A stretch of DNA of 64,000 nucleotides from Leifsonia sp. ku-ls (GTDB taxonomy: Bacteria; Actinomycetota; Actinomycetes; Actinomycetales; Microbacteriaceae). Below, piece after piece: positions 24,388 to 33,810 of this stretch; position 1 is the first letter of the stretch; every line of letters starts with the position of its first letter. The stretch is taken from NCBI GenBank assembly GCA_003367665.1, contig QKXI01000009.1:100-64099 (forward strand), given 5' to 3'. The notes under the pieces were generated by a model. The model did not search any database. It saw nothing but the letters and a program-made list of their open reading frames with translations, and was not told the DNA's origin. The position numbers and the translations under genes were made by a program.

Positions 24388-25380
24388 TCAGCGCGGCGGG
24401 CGGCAGCGGATGAGCTCGACGTCTCCGACGACGGCGACCGGTCCGTCCCCGAACGCCGTCAGGACCGTGCTCCCGCGGCGGAGCGGGAGGCTGCCCGCGG
24501 CCGACTCCAGCGTGCCGGCGCCGTCGAGCACGACGAGCACCGAGAAGGCCGGGTCCAGCTCGCGCGAGCCCTCGACCCGCAGCCGCTCGGCCGAGAAGAA
24601 GGGGTCGGCATCGGCCGGGAACAGCGTCTCCGCGCCGCGTCGCCCGCGGAGCGTCGCGATGCGCTCCTCGGGCGTCGCGTCCACCACGAGCCCATCGATC
24701 GCCGTCTCCAGGTCGAGGCCGAGCAGGGCCTCCGGCTCGGTCAGCGAGCGCCGCTCCAGCAGCACCGACAGGTCGGTCGGCTGCTGCAGCTCGACCAGCG
24801 TGACGCCCGGGCCGATGGCGTGGGCGAGTCCCGCAGGCACGAGCAGCGTGTCGCCGGCCGCCAGGGGGACGCGGTTCATGGCGTCGAGCATCGCGTCCGT
24901 GTCCTGTCCGTCCCACCAGGCGCGCACCTCGCCGCGCTCGACCGGGCGGCGGAAACCGAGGGCGGCGTAGGCGTCGTAGGTCGCCTCGATGACCGCCCAC
25001 GCCTCGGTCTTGCCCAGCGGGCTGCCCAGGTGGCGGGCCGCGAACGCGTCGTCGGGGTGGTAGTGCACGAACAGCCGCTCTGCGGTGTCGAGCAGTTTGA
25101 CGAGCAGCATCGTGCGCGCCCCGAACCTGCCGACGTGCTCCTCGCCCAGGTAGGCGACCGGGTCGGCGTCCACCGCGTCGCGCAGCGTCCGGCCGTCGGG
25201 GAGGACCGTCAGCCCGATCCCGCCGCCGGCGAAGATCTCGGTCGTCGACCCGACGAAGTCCTCCGGCGTGAACGGGCTGGGCTGGGCCGTTCCACGGAAG
25301 CGGGCGATCCCCGCCCCGCCGCGATAGGGGCGGTCCAGCGGCTGGTTGGGTCCGAGAAGCAATGGTGTGGGAAGGCTCAC
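24388..25380 (-). CDS. Class I mannose-6-phosphate isomerase-like cupin enzyme
   Basis: This 330-residue protein resembles phosphomannose isomerases, which interconvert fructose-6-P and mannose-6-P with a zinc cupin. Metal-site motifs are FVHYHPDDAFAARHLG and GKTEAWAVIEA (about residues 95-125) and PAGLAHAIGPGVTLVELQQP (about 185-205). GTG 25380 (VSLPTPLLLGPN) fits the N-terminal pattern; the frame stays open upstream only because it is antisense to the permease gene. TACATT ends 7 nt before the GTG, predicting a leaderless transcript back-to-back with the divergent ABC gene. The exact sugar phosphate is uncertain. Confidence 0.82.
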   Translation of the reverse strand: MSLPTPLLLGPNQPLDRPYRGGAGIARFRGTAQPSPFTPEDFVGSTTEIFAGGGIGLTVLPDGRTLRDAVDADPVAYLGEEHVGRFGARTMLLVKLLDTAERLFVHYHPDDAFAARHLGSPLGKTEAWAVIEATYDAYAALGFRRPVERGEVRAWWDGQDTDAMLDAMNRVPLAAGDTLLVPAGLAHAIGPGVTLVELQQPTDLSVLLERRSLTEPEALLGLDLETAIDGLVVDATPEERIATLRGRRGAETLFPADADPFFSAERLRVEGSRELDPAFSVLVVLDGAGTLESAAGSLPLRRGSTVLTAFGDGPVAVVGDVELIRCRPPR

Positions 25381-25387
25381 CGTCAGA

Positions 25388-25404
25388 AATGTACGCGCTA
25401 CGGT
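25388..25404. promoter_or_regulatory. Back-to-back leaderless promoters (isomerase / ABC permease)
   Basis: Two -10 boxes face opposite ways with 5 bp between them: TACATT for the minus-strand isomerase (25388-25393) and TACGGT for the plus-strand permease (25399-25404). Each ends 7 or 6 nt before its GTG start. Any -35 contact of one promoter would have to lie inside the other gene's first codons. Confidence 0.6.
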
Positions 25405-25410
25405 GAGACG

Positions 25411-28400
25411 GTGCGTGCGCAGCGTGGGGGGCCGGGGCGGATTCGTCCGTTCTGGCTGCTCCGCAGCCGGGCGCAGCTGGGCACGCTCGTCTCGACCGCG
25501 CTCGTCGTCGTGGTCGTCGCCTTCCTCGCCTCCGTGATGACCGGTCTTGCGCTGCGGTCGCCCGATGCCGCCGTGCGTGCCACCCTCGCCCACGAGCCGG
25601 CCGCGGCCACGTCCGTCGCGCTGCAGACGACGCGGTCGTCGGATGCGGCGGCTCAGCGGAAGGCCGTGCGGTCGGTCCTCCTGTCGCAGTTCCGCGGGGT
25701 GCCGCTGCGGACGGCCGAGACGGCGTACGTCCCGAGCGCGGCGATCACGGGCGACGGCAGCGCGACCGTGATCGTGGCCTCCGACGAGCTCCGCTCCCGG
25801 GTGCGCCTGGTCTCCGGCCGGTGGCCGTCCGGGAGGACGGAGGCGGCGGTCGACGAGTCCTTCGCGCGCGAACACCGGCTCGCGGCGGGCGACGGTCTCG
25901 TCTTCGCCGGGCCGGACCGTCCCGTTCCCGTCACCGTGACGGCGGTGTGGCGCGCGACCGACGCCGACGACCCGGCCTGGCTGGGGATCGGCGGCGGGTC
26001 GGGCGGCGCCGACGGCCGCGTCATCGCCTCGGCGGCCGTCGCGGGCGCCGCGGGCGACGGCATCGCGGTCCAGTGGGTCGTGACGCCGGACGCCGACCGG
26101 CTGACCGCGAGCCAGCTGCCGCGACTGCGCGCCGGGTTCGCCGGTGTGGTCGAGGCTCTCAACCAGACCTCGACGGCCGCGCCGAGCCCGTTCTCGTCGA
26201 CCGGTCAGGCGCTCGCCACCGTCGTGGCCATGCAGCGCTCGGTGGTCGCCCTGCAGGCGGTCATCCCCGTCCCGCTCGCGGTGCTCGCGGTGTGCTCCGT
26301 GATCGCGCTCGCGCTCCTCGGCCGCCTGCTCTCGGACGCGCGACGGCCGGAGACCCGGCTGCTGCGCTCCCGCGGGGTCACGCTGCCCGCGTTGGCGGGC
26401 GCGGCCGCGGTGGAGTCGGCGGCGGCGGCGCTGGTCGCGGTCGCCGTCGGCGCCCTCGTCGCCCAGGTCGTCCTGCTGCCGCTTGCCGGCGGTCCCGCGT
26501 CGGGGCTCGCGGGCCTGCTGGATGTCGTGCTCCCTCCGCTCGTCACGCTTCTCGCGGCGGTCGCGACCGCCACGGTCACCGCGGTCGTGTCCGCACGGTC
26601 GCTCACGGACGCTCCGGGGGCGGTGGAGGCGGGCCGAGCCCGCAGCGCCGTCTCGGCCGGGCTGGCGGTGCTCGCCCTCGTCGCGGCCGGTCTGACCCTG
26701 TGGCGGTTCCTGCTGTTCAGCTCGTCCGCGGGCGTGGACGGCGTCGACCCGGCCGGCGTGCTCGCGCCGGCGGCCGTGCTGTGCGCGATCGCCCTGCTCG
26801 GTCTCTCGCTGTTCGGTCCGGCCGCCGCAGCCGTGGAGCGTCTCGCCGGCCGTGGCAGGGGCGTCGAGGGCGTGCTCCCGGCACGCCAGGTCGGTCGGGG
26901 CATCGCCCTGTTCTCCGGCCCGGTGGCGCTCATCGTGCTCGCCGTCGGCTCGCTCGGCTTCGCCGCCGGCTACGCGGGCACCTTCTCCGGCTTCCTGCAC
27001 GACTCGAGCCTGCTGACCACCGGCGCCTCCGTGCGCGCGGACCTCGCCGCGCGCGGGCCGGCGCGGTCGGCGGCCGCCCTGTCGCCCGCGTCCGCCCTCA
27101 CCCGCGCGGGCGCGACGGCGTCCCCGGCGATCGTGGAGGATGGCACCGTCGGCGACACGGACGTCGCCGTGGTCGTCGCGGACGCCGCGCGGCTGCCCGA
27201 CCTCGCGCCCGTCGGCTCGTACCTCTTCGACGCCGCGGGCGTCGCCACGTCCCTTCCGCCGCGGGACGGCATCCCCGGCGCGGACCTGGCCGCCGGCGAT
27301 CGCACCCTGAGCGTCCGTGTCGCGGCCTCCGCGGGCGGCGGCGGTGCGGCGCCGACCGCCGTGACCGCATGGCTCGCCACCGCCTCCGGCGAGGCCGTGC
27401 CGGTCGCCGCGCAGCCCGGTGCGGACGGAGTCGCCCGCATCCCGCTCCCGGCCGACGGCCCGCGGCGCCTGGTGGCGGTGGACGTGAGGACCGAGCCGCA
27501 GGCGGAGACCGGAGCGACCGACGTCGCCGTCGCCGTGTCCGGCCTGCCGCGGGCGACGGGGGAGTGGACGCTCGCACCCGACGCGTTCGCGTCGTCCTCC
27601 GCCTTCCGGGCGACCTCCGCCGGCGGCGCCGCCGCGGCGACGCTCGACCAGGCCGCGTCGGCTCGGTTCGTTCCCCAGGCGCAGACCCCGCTGCGCCTGG
27701 TGGTCACCCGCGCCCTCGCCGACGAGGACGGGCTGGAGGTCGGCCAGCGCATCGACGTGCGGAGCACGGCGGGGGACCTCACCGGCACCGTCGCCCGGAT
27801 CGTCGCGGCCGTGCCGGGGACGGCCGCCGAGCGCGCCGTGCTGGCCGACTACTCCGCCGTGACCGCGCAGCTGCTGCGCACGACCTCCGCCGCGGCCCGG
27901 GCGTCGTCCGTGTGGGCGACCGCCGCGGACGTCCCCGCCCTCCGCGGCCGGGTGGCCGCTGCGGCCGGCCCCGGAGCGGTCGTCTCCACGGCCGGCGGGA
28001 CCTTCGTCTCGCGCTTCCTGTCCGGCGCGGTGCTGAGCACCTGGCTGGGCGCCGCCGGATGTGCCCTGCTCGCGGTCGCGGCCGTCGCGGCCGCCATCTC
28101 CTCCTCGCTGCGGCGGCGACGCGGCGAGGTGGTGGTGTTGCGCGCCGTCGGCCTTTCCGCCGGCCAGCAGGCCTGGTCGCGCAGGCTCGAGGTGATCGGC
28201 GTCGCCGTCGCGTCCGCGCTGTTCGGCCTGGCCGGTGGGGTCGCGGTCGTGCTGCTGGTGGCGAACACGCTCGCCCGGCTCTCGGTGGTGACCGCGCCCT
28301 CCACGCTCTCCGTGCAGGGCCGGGTGGACCCGATCGGGCTGGCGCTGGGCCTCGGCGCTCTGACCGCGGCACTCGCGCTCGCCGTGTGGGCCTACGGCAG

Positions 28401-28452
28401 GGCGGTCCGGCGACAGGCCGCGGACACGGCCTACCGGGAGGAGACGCGATGA
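25411..28452 (+). CDS. Large FtsX-like ABC transporter permease, subunit 1
   Basis: This 1013-residue membrane protein has the duplicated MacB/FtsX architecture. An N-terminal helix (about 20-45) is followed by a large extracytoplasmic domain, a helix cluster at about 285-470, an isolated helix near 515, a second long extracytoplasmic domain (about 540-860), and a C-terminal helix cluster (about 870-1000) with RRRRGEVVVLRAVGLSAGQQ. Such permeases move lipoproteins, peptides or antimicrobials in mechanotransmission fashion. GTG 25411 starts the protein; the frame upstream is not coding. ATGA overlap couples it to the second permease. Confidence 0.82.
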   Translation: MRAQRGGPGRIRPFWLLRSRAQLGTLVSTALVVVVVAFLASVMTGLALRSPDAAVRATLAHEPAAATSVALQTTRSSDAAAQRKAVRSVLLSQFRGVPLRTAETAYVPSAAITGDGSATVIVASDELRSRVRLVSGRWPSGRTEAAVDESFAREHRLAAGDGLVFAGPDRPVPVTVTAVWRATDADDPAWLGIGGGSGGADGRVIASAAVAGAAGDGIAVQWVVTPDADRLTASQLPRLRAGFAGVVEALNQTSTAAPSPFSSTGQALATVVAMQRSVVALQAVIPVPLAVLAVCSVIALALLGRLLSDARRPETRLLRSRGVTLPALAGAAAVESAAAALVAVAVGALVAQVVLLPLAGGPASGLAGLLDVVLPPLVTLLAAVATATVTAVVSARSLTDAPGAVEAGRARSAVSAGLAVLALVAAGLTLWRFLLFSSSAGVDGVDPAGVLAPAAVLCAIALLGLSLFGPAAAAVERLAGRGRGVEGVLPARQVGRGIALFSGPVALIVLAVGSLGFAAGYAGTFSGFLHDSSLLTTGASVRADLAARGPARSAAALSPASALTRAGATASPAIVEDGTVGDTDVAVVVADAARLPDLAPVGSYLFDAAGVATSLPPRDGIPGADLAAGDRTLSVRVAASAGGGGAAPTAVTAWLATASGEAVPVAAQPGADGVARIPLPADGPRRLVAVDVRTEPQAETGATDVAVAVSGLPRATGEWTLAPDAFASSSAFRATSAGGAAAATLDQAASARFVPQAQTPLRLVVTRALADEDGLEVGQRIDVRSTAGDLTGTVARIVAAVPGTAAERAVLADYSAVTAQLLRTTSAAARASSVWATAADVPALRGRVAAAAGPGAVVSTAGGTFVSRFLSGAVLSTWLGAAGCALLAVAAVAAAISSSLRRRRGEVVVLRAVGLSAGQQAWSRRLEVIGVAVASALFGLAGGVAVVLLVANTLARLSVVTAPSTLSVQGRVDPIGLALGLGALTAALALAVWAYGRAVRRQAADTAYREETR

Positions 28453-31142
28453 GCGCGCGCGTGGGCGACGGCCGGCTGTTCCTGGCGTCGGTGCGGGCGT
28501 ACGGCGGCGGCCTCGCCCTGCTGGCCGTGGTGGCGCTGGTCACCACGCTGGCGCTCGCCGCCTGGCCACGCGTGACGAGCACGATCCTGGGCGGCGAGCT
28601 GCGTCACGACCTCGCGCAGGCCGGAGCCGGCGGCCGCGACCTCGTCACCGCCGTCCGTGCCGGCCCGATGGTGAACGGTCCGCAGGTCGACCCGGCGCAG
28701 CTGTGGCAGGACCTGCCCGGCATCGCCACCGCCGTCCGTACGGCGATGCGACCGCCGCTCCGTGACGTCACCCTTCCCGGCGACCTCTCCGCCCGGAGCG
28801 TCGAGGAGCCGACCTCGGCGCCCGCCGGCGCGGCGGCGAACAGCCGCTACGCGGTCTCGGTGGAGGCGTACCCCGGCCTCCGCCGCAGCGCGCGTCTCGT
28901 GTCGGGGGAGTGGCCGTCGGTTCCGACGGCGGACGCGTCGGCGCCCATCCCGGTGGTGCTCACGGCCGACGCGGCGTCGCTGCTGGGCTGGCGGCTCGGC
29001 GAGGAGCGGACGACCTCGCCGATGCCGGGGGTGACGCTGGGCCTGCGCCTGGTCGGGACGATCCGGCCGATCGACCGGTCCGCCGACTTCTGGGACGTGG
29101 ACGTGACGCGCGCGCTCGGCCACTTCGTCGACGAGGGCGACGCCGGCAAGGACTTCGGCGGCGTCGCCTGGGTGGCTCCGGAGGCCTGGCCGGCCCTCGC
29201 ACCGCGCTTCGACGCGACCATCGCGTCCGTCTGGTTCCCCGTCGTGCCCGGGCGGTTCACGGCGGAGCAGCTGCCGCAGGTCCGCAGCGCGCTCGGCGCG
29301 TTCCTCGCCTCCCCGCGCACGGCGACGGTCGGCGATGCGACCGTGCCGCTCACGTTCGCCACCGCCGTGCAGCAGCCGCTCGACGACTTCGTCGCCCGCG
29401 CCGAGCCGGCGCAGACGCTGTTCGCGATCCTGCTCAGCGGACCGCTGGTGGTCGCGCTCGCGGTGTTGGCGCAGGCGGCACGCCTCGTCGTGGACCGGCG
29501 CAGGTCGGCGCTGGCCCTGCTGGCGGCGCGGGGCGCCTCGCCCGGCCGGCTGCGCACGGAGCTGGCCGCCTACGGCCTGCTGGCGTCCGTCCCGGCCGCG
29601 GCGATCGGGCTGACGGCGTCCCTGCTCCTCACCCCGGGTGCCGTGCCGTTCGCCCTGCCGGTCGGACTCGCCGTGCTGTGCGCCGTGGTCCCGCCCGTCG
29701 CGCTCGTCCTGGCCGCGGGGTCGCTCGCGCCCGAGTCGCCGGGGCGCGGCAGGAACCGCTTCGCCTGGGTCGCCGAGGTCGTCGTGCTCGGGCTCGCCGT
29801 GGCCGGCGTCGTCCTGGTCGCCCGGAGGGGCCTCTCGGGGGCCGGCTCCGGCATGCAGGTCGACCCGCTGACCGCGCTCACCCCCGTCCTCGTGGCGCTC
29901 GCGGCGTGTGTCGTCGTGGTGCGCCTGGCGGGCTACCCGGTCGGCTGGGTCGCCGGCGCGCTCCGCCGCGGGCGCGGCGCCGTCGCCTTCCTCGGGGCGT
30001 CGTCCGCGCGCAGCGCCCGGTCGGGACTGCTCTGGCCCGTCTTCACGCTGGTCGCCGGCGTCGGCATCGCCCTGTTCTCGGTGAGCATGCTGGCGACCAC
30101 GACGGCCGGCCTCGCCGAGGGCGCCCGCATCCGCGTCGGCTCCGACCTCTCGCTCAGCGCGGCCTCCACGCTGTCCGCGAAGCAGGTGGACGCGGTCTCC
30201 CGCATTCCCGGAGTCCAGCGCACCGCCACGGTCGATTGGGCGGGAGGCCTGCGGCTGACCGCGGGCGGCGTCTCGTCCGACGTCTCCGGCTACCTCGTCG
30301 ACCCACGGGCGATCGACGCGGTGCAGGCCGACCTGCCACGGGCGGCCCGGCTGTCCACCGCGCTCAGGGGCGTGCTCCCCGGGCGCACGGGCGCCGCGCT
30401 CGGCGGCTGGACGAGTCAGATCCCGGTCACCAGCGCCCTCGTGGTGACGAGTGGCGCCAACGTGCACCTCGGCGTGCGCGAGCTCGACTTCGTGCCGGGC
30501 GTCTACGTTCGCGACGCGGAGTGGGTCTTCGTCGACAGGACGGCGCTCCCGGAGGGCAGCGGCATCACCGGGCGACCGCAGACCGTGCTGGTGAAGTTGG
30601 CGCCCGGCGCGGACGCCGCGCGCGTCCACACCGAGCTCGAACGCATCGGCGGTCGTGGCGCGGTGATCGGGGATGCGGTCGCCGAACGTGCCGCGCTCCG
30701 CACCTCGCCGCTGGTGGCCGGCTCCGAGGCGATCGCCGCGTTGTCCATCGCGCTGACGCTGCTGCTGTGTGTCGCCGCGCTGCTCCTGACACTGGTGCTG
30801 AACACCGCCGCCCGGATCCGGCTCGTGGCCACGCTGCGCACGATCGGCTACACCTCGCGCCAGACGGCCGGTGTGCTGGCCTGGGAGCTCGGACCGGTCC
30901 TCGTCTTCGGGCTCGTCGCCGGCGCCGCGGTCGGGCTTGCGCTGCCGACGCTGGTGCTGAGCCCGCTCGACCTTCGGGGCTTCACCGGGAGTCCCGTGCA
31001 ACCCGCTGTCGTGCAGGACCCGCTGCTCGTCGGCGCCGCGCTCGCCGGGTTCGCCGTCGTAGCCGCCGTCGCGACCGCGGTCGCCCTGGCCGGCGCGCGT
31101 CGTCGGTCGGCCGCGGCCGTGCTGAGGAACGGAGGAGAATGA
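28449..31142 (+). CDS. Large FtsX-like ABC transporter permease, subunit 2
   Basis: This 897-residue protein is a second FtsX/MacB-type permease, similar in layout to subunit 1: N-terminal helix (about residues 15-35), extracytoplasmic domain to about 315, helix cluster 320-500 containing VVDRRRSALALLAARGASPG, second external domain 540-740, and C-terminal helices 755-890 with LRTIGYTSRQTAGVLAWELG. It overlaps subunit 1 by four bases and the first ATPase by four bases. The pair probably forms one heteromeric transporter. Substrate unknown. Confidence 0.82.
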   Translation: MSARVGDGRLFLASVRAYGGGLALLAVVALVTTLALAAWPRVTSTILGGELRHDLAQAGAGGRDLVTAVRAGPMVNGPQVDPAQLWQDLPGIATAVRTAMRPPLRDVTLPGDLSARSVEEPTSAPAGAAANSRYAVSVEAYPGLRRSARLVSGEWPSVPTADASAPIPVVLTADAASLLGWRLGEERTTSPMPGVTLGLRLVGTIRPIDRSADFWDVDVTRALGHFVDEGDAGKDFGGVAWVAPEAWPALAPRFDATIASVWFPVVPGRFTAEQLPQVRSALGAFLASPRTATVGDATVPLTFATAVQQPLDDFVARAEPAQTLFAILLSGPLVVALAVLAQAARLVVDRRRSALALLAARGASPGRLRTELAAYGLLASVPAAAIGLTASLLLTPGAVPFALPVGLAVLCAVVPPVALVLAAGSLAPESPGRGRNRFAWVAEVVVLGLAVAGVVLVARRGLSGAGSGMQVDPLTALTPVLVALAACVVVVRLAGYPVGWVAGALRRGRGAVAFLGASSARSARSGLLWPVFTLVAGVGIALFSVSMLATTTAGLAEGARIRVGSDLSLSAASTLSAKQVDAVSRIPGVQRTATVDWAGGLRLTAGGVSSDVSGYLVDPRAIDAVQADLPRAARLSTALRGVLPGRTGAALGGWTSQIPVTSALVVTSGANVHLGVRELDFVPGVYVRDAEWVFVDRTALPEGSGITGRPQTVLVKLAPGADAARVHTELERIGGRGAVIGDAVAERAALRTSPLVAGSEAIAALSIALTLLLCVAALLLTLVLNTAARIRLVATLRTIGYTSRQTAGVLAWELGPVLVFGLVAGAAVGLALPTLVLSPLDLRGFTGSPVQPAVVQDPLLVGAALAGFAVVAAVATAVALAGARRRSAAAVLRNGGE

Positions 31143-32050
31143 CCGACGTGACATCGCCGCCCGCCGACGCAGCCATCCGCTGCGCCGACCTGGTGCGCAT
31201 CTTCACGGCCGACGGCGTCGAGGTGCAGGCGCTGCAGGGGCTCACCCTGCGCGTCGATCCCGGCGAGCTGGTCGCCATCGTCGGCGCCTCCGGCTCGGGC
31301 AAGTCGACGCTGCTGGGCATCCTCTCCGGGCTCGACAAGCCGACCGCGGGCTCCGTCTCGGTCGCCGGCCGCGACCTGCTCGCGCTCGGCAACCGCGAGC
31401 GCGTGCACTACCGCAGGCACACGGTCGGCTTCGTCTGGCAACAGACCTCGCGCAACCTGCTCCCGTACCTCACGGCGCGCGAGAACCTGGCGCTCGCGAT
31501 GTCCGTCGCCCGCACCGGGGACCGCGCCCGTCGCGCCGCCGAGCTGCTCGAGCTGCTGGAGGTCTCGCACTGCGCCGAGCGCCGGCCCACCGAGATGTCG
31601 GGCGGCGAGCAGCAGCGCGTCGCGATCGCGGTCGCCCTCGCCAACGAGCCGCGTGTCCTGCTCGCCGACGAGCCGACCGGCGAGCTGGACGAGGCGACCA
31701 GCGTGGAGGTGCTGGAGGCCATGCGCGGGGTCAACCGCGAGCTCGGCGTGACGACGCTGATCGTCACGCACGATCCGGCCGTGTCAGAGCACGTCGCCCG
31801 CACCGTGCAGATCCGCGACGGGCGCACCGCGACGGAGGTGCTGCGCCGCACCGGCGTGAACGAGCACGGCGACGAGCACGTCGTGGCCGAGGAGTTCGCG
31901 GTGCTGGACCGGGTCGGCCGCCTCCAGCTGCCGCAGGAGTACCTCTCGACGCTCGGAATGCGCGACCGTGTGCGTCTCGCGCTCGAGCAGGACCACGTCG
32001 GGGTGTGGCCGCATGACGACACGAGGGAGGCCGTCGGTGACGATCGCTGA
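31139..32050 (+). CDS. ABC transporter ATP-binding protein (LolD/MacB type), first
   Basis: This 303-residue ATPase drives the FtsX-like permeases. Walker A is GASGSGKST (about residue 50), the Q-loop is FVWQQTSRN, the signature MSGGEQQRVAIAVALAN, Walker B LLADEPTGELD and the H-loop Asp-loop VTHDP. A C-terminal extension of about 65 residues after the core (RRTGVNEHGDEH, then LDRVGRLQLPQEYL) is unusual and looks like a regulatory tail. GGAGGAG precedes the ATG, which overlaps the previous stop. Confidence 0.88.
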   Translation: MTDVTSPPADAAIRCADLVRIFTADGVEVQALQGLTLRVDPGELVAIVGASGSGKSTLLGILSGLDKPTAGSVSVAGRDLLALGNRERVHYRRHTVGFVWQQTSRNLLPYLTARENLALAMSVARTGDRARRAAELLELLEVSHCAERRPTEMSGGEQQRVAIAVALANEPRVLLADEPTGELDEATSVEVLEAMRGVNRELGVTTLIVTHDPAVSEHVARTVQIRDGRTATEVLRRTGVNEHGDEHVVAEEFAVLDRVGRLQLPQEYLSTLGMRDRVRLALEQDHVGVWPHDDTREAVGDDR

Positions 32051-32786
32051 CACGGTGACCGAGCGCGAAGGCTTCGACGGCGACGGTCCGCTGCTCGTCG
32101 CCGAGGGCGTCGCGCGGACCTTCGAGACGCCGGCCGGCCCGGTCGCAGCGCTCTCCGCCGCCGACGTGTCGGTGCATCCCGGCGAGCTGGTCGTCGTGAA
32201 GGGCCCCTCCGGCTCGGGCAAGACGACGCTGCTGAACGTGCTCAGCGGGCTGGATCGCGCCACCGCGGGTCGTGTGGTGCTCGACGGGGTGGACCTGGGC
32301 GCGGCCTCCGAGGCGGAGCTCGTGGGCCTTCGGAGGCGGAGCACCGGGTTCGTCTTCCAGTCGTTCGGGCTGGTGCCGGTGCTCTCGGCCGCCGAGAACG
32401 TCGAGCTTCCGCTGCGCCTGCTCGGCGTCGCCCCGGCGGAGCGGGAGGCACGCGTCGCCGAGCTGCTGGACGCGGTCGGTCTCGGCGCCCACGCCCGCCA
32501 GCGTCCGACCGAGCTGTCCGGCGGCCAGCAGCAGCGCGTCGGGATCGCGCGGGCCCTCGCCGCGCGGCCGCGCATCCTGTTCGCGGATGAGCCGACCGGC
32601 CAGCTGGACAGCGTGACGGGCCGCGCGATCATGGACCTGCTCGTCGAGCTGGTGCACCGCGACCGGGTCGCGGCCGTGGTCACGACGCACGACCCGCTGC
32701 TCATGGCGCGAGCGGATCGCGTGCTCGCGCTGCACGACGGCCGCCTGGGCGGCGAGGAGCGCAGGCGCGGCCGGCACGCCCTTTAG
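32037..32786 (+). CDS. ABC transporter ATP-binding protein (LolD/MacB type), second
   Basis: This 249-residue ATPase has Walker A GPSGSGKTT, Q-loop FVFQSFGLVP, signature LSGGQQQRVGIARALA, Walker B LFADEPTGQLD and H-loop TTHDP. GTG 32037 is preferred because AGGGAGG (32024-32030) lies 6 nt upstream; the in-frame ATG at 32013 has no good site. It overlaps the previous gene by 14 bases. Two different ATPases beside two different permeases suggest a heterodimeric motor, or two alternative energisers. Confidence 0.87.
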   Translation: MTIADTVTEREGFDGDGPLLVAEGVARTFETPAGPVAALSAADVSVHPGELVVVKGPSGSGKTTLLNVLSGLDRATAGRVVLDGVDLGAASEAELVGLRRRSTGFVFQSFGLVPVLSAAENVELPLRLLGVAPAEREARVAELLDAVGLGAHARQRPTELSGGQQQRVGIARALAARPRILFADEPTGQLDSVTGRAIMDLLVELVHRDRVAAVVTTHDPLLMARADRVLALHDGRLGGEERRRGRHAL

Positions 32787-32796
32787 TCGCGCGGAG

Positions 32797-32823
32797 GCGG
32801 GACGGGCCGCTCGGCCCGCCCGC
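32797..32823. terminator. GC hairpin between convergent genes
   Basis: GCGGGACGGGCC pairs with GGCCCGCCCGC, with one bulged A and a GCTC loop. It lies between the ABC operon stop and the stop of the convergent hydrolase gene, so it can serve both. Confidence 0.6.
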
Positions 32824-32832
32824 CCGTGCGGG

Positions 32833-33657
32833 TCACGACCGCAGCCACTCCAGCAGGTCGGCGTTGATCGTGTCGGCCTGCGTTGTCGGCATCCCGTGCG
32901 GGAAGCCGGGGTACGACTTCAGAGTGCCGTTCTGCAGCAGCTCGGCCGAGAGCGGCCCGGAGTCGGCGTAGGGGACGATCTGGTCGTCCTCGCCGTGCAT
33001 CACCAGCACCGGGACGGTGATCTTCTTCAGGTCCTCGGTGAAGTCGGTCTGCGAGAACGCCACGATCCCGTCGTAGTGCGCCTTCGCGCCGCCCATCATG
33101 CCCTGCCGCCACCAGTTCTCGATGATGGCCTCCGACGACTCCACTCCCGGCCGGTTGAACCCGTAGAACGGACCGGACGGCAGCGCCCGGTAGAACTCCG
33201 ACCGGTTGGCGGCGAGCTGCGCCTGCAGGTCGTCGAACACGCTCTTGGGCAGCCCGCCCGGGTTGCTCTCGGTCTGCACCATGATCGGCGGGACGGCGCT
33301 GATGAGCACCCCGCGGGCGACCCGGTCCTCGCCATAGGTGGCGATGTAGTGGGCGACCTCGCCGCCGCCGGTCGAGTGCCCGACGTGGATGGCGTCCCGC
33401 AGGTCGAGCGCCTCCGCGACCGCGCGGAGGTCGGCGGCGTAGTGGTCCATGTCGTGCCCGTCCCCGACCTGGCTGGAGCGCCCGTGCCCCCGGCGGTCGT
33501 GCGCGACCACCCGGTAGCCGTGCTGCAGGAAGAACAGCAGCTGCGCGTCCCAGTCGTCCGCCGACAGCGGCCAGCCGTGACTGAACACGATCGGCTGACC
33601 GGTGCCCCAGTCCTTGTAGTAGATCTCGACGCCGTCCGGCGTGGTGACAGTTCCCAT
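32833..33657 (-). CDS. Alpha/beta hydrolase, non-haem chloroperoxidase type
   Basis: This 274-residue hydrolase has the full catalytic set: nucleophile Ser in HVGHSTGGGEVAHY (about residue 98), acid Asp in VMHGEDDQIVP (about 225) and His in YPGFPHGMPTTQ (about 254). The oxyanion motif is FSHGWPLSADDW. Such enzymes hydrolyse esters and can show cofactor-free perhydrolase/halogenation activity in vitro. GGAGGG lies five bases before the ATG. It stands alone. The natural substrate is unknown. Confidence 0.9.
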   Translation of the reverse strand: MGTVTTPDGVEIYYKDWGTGQPIVFSHGWPLSADDWDAQLLFFLQHGYRVVAHDRRGHGRSSQVGDGHDMDHYAADLRAVAEALDLRDAIHVGHSTGGGEVAHYIATYGEDRVARGVLISAVPPIMVQTESNPGGLPKSVFDDLQAQLAANRSEFYRALPSGPFYGFNRPGVESSEAIIENWWRQGMMGGAKAHYDGIVAFSQTDFTEDLKKITVPVLVMHGEDDQIVPYADSGPLSAELLQNGTLKSYPGFPHGMPTTQADTINADLLEWLRS

Positions 33658-33810
33658 GATTCCCTCCGGTGAGAAGTGCGGCGCTGTGGATCCGGGTGCG
33701 GGCTCACGCTAACCTCCGCCGGATGAGGCGCACCAGGCCCGGGGTGAGACGGTCTCGTTACGGGTGTGTGAACGGGGGTGCGGGGAGCCGGACGCGATAT
33801 CGTCACGGGT

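Noticed and set aside
24388-27000. Isomerase frame extending to 27000
   Set aside because: The upstream part is antisense to the FtsX-like permease; the domain and a promoter-start arrangement place the true start at 25380.
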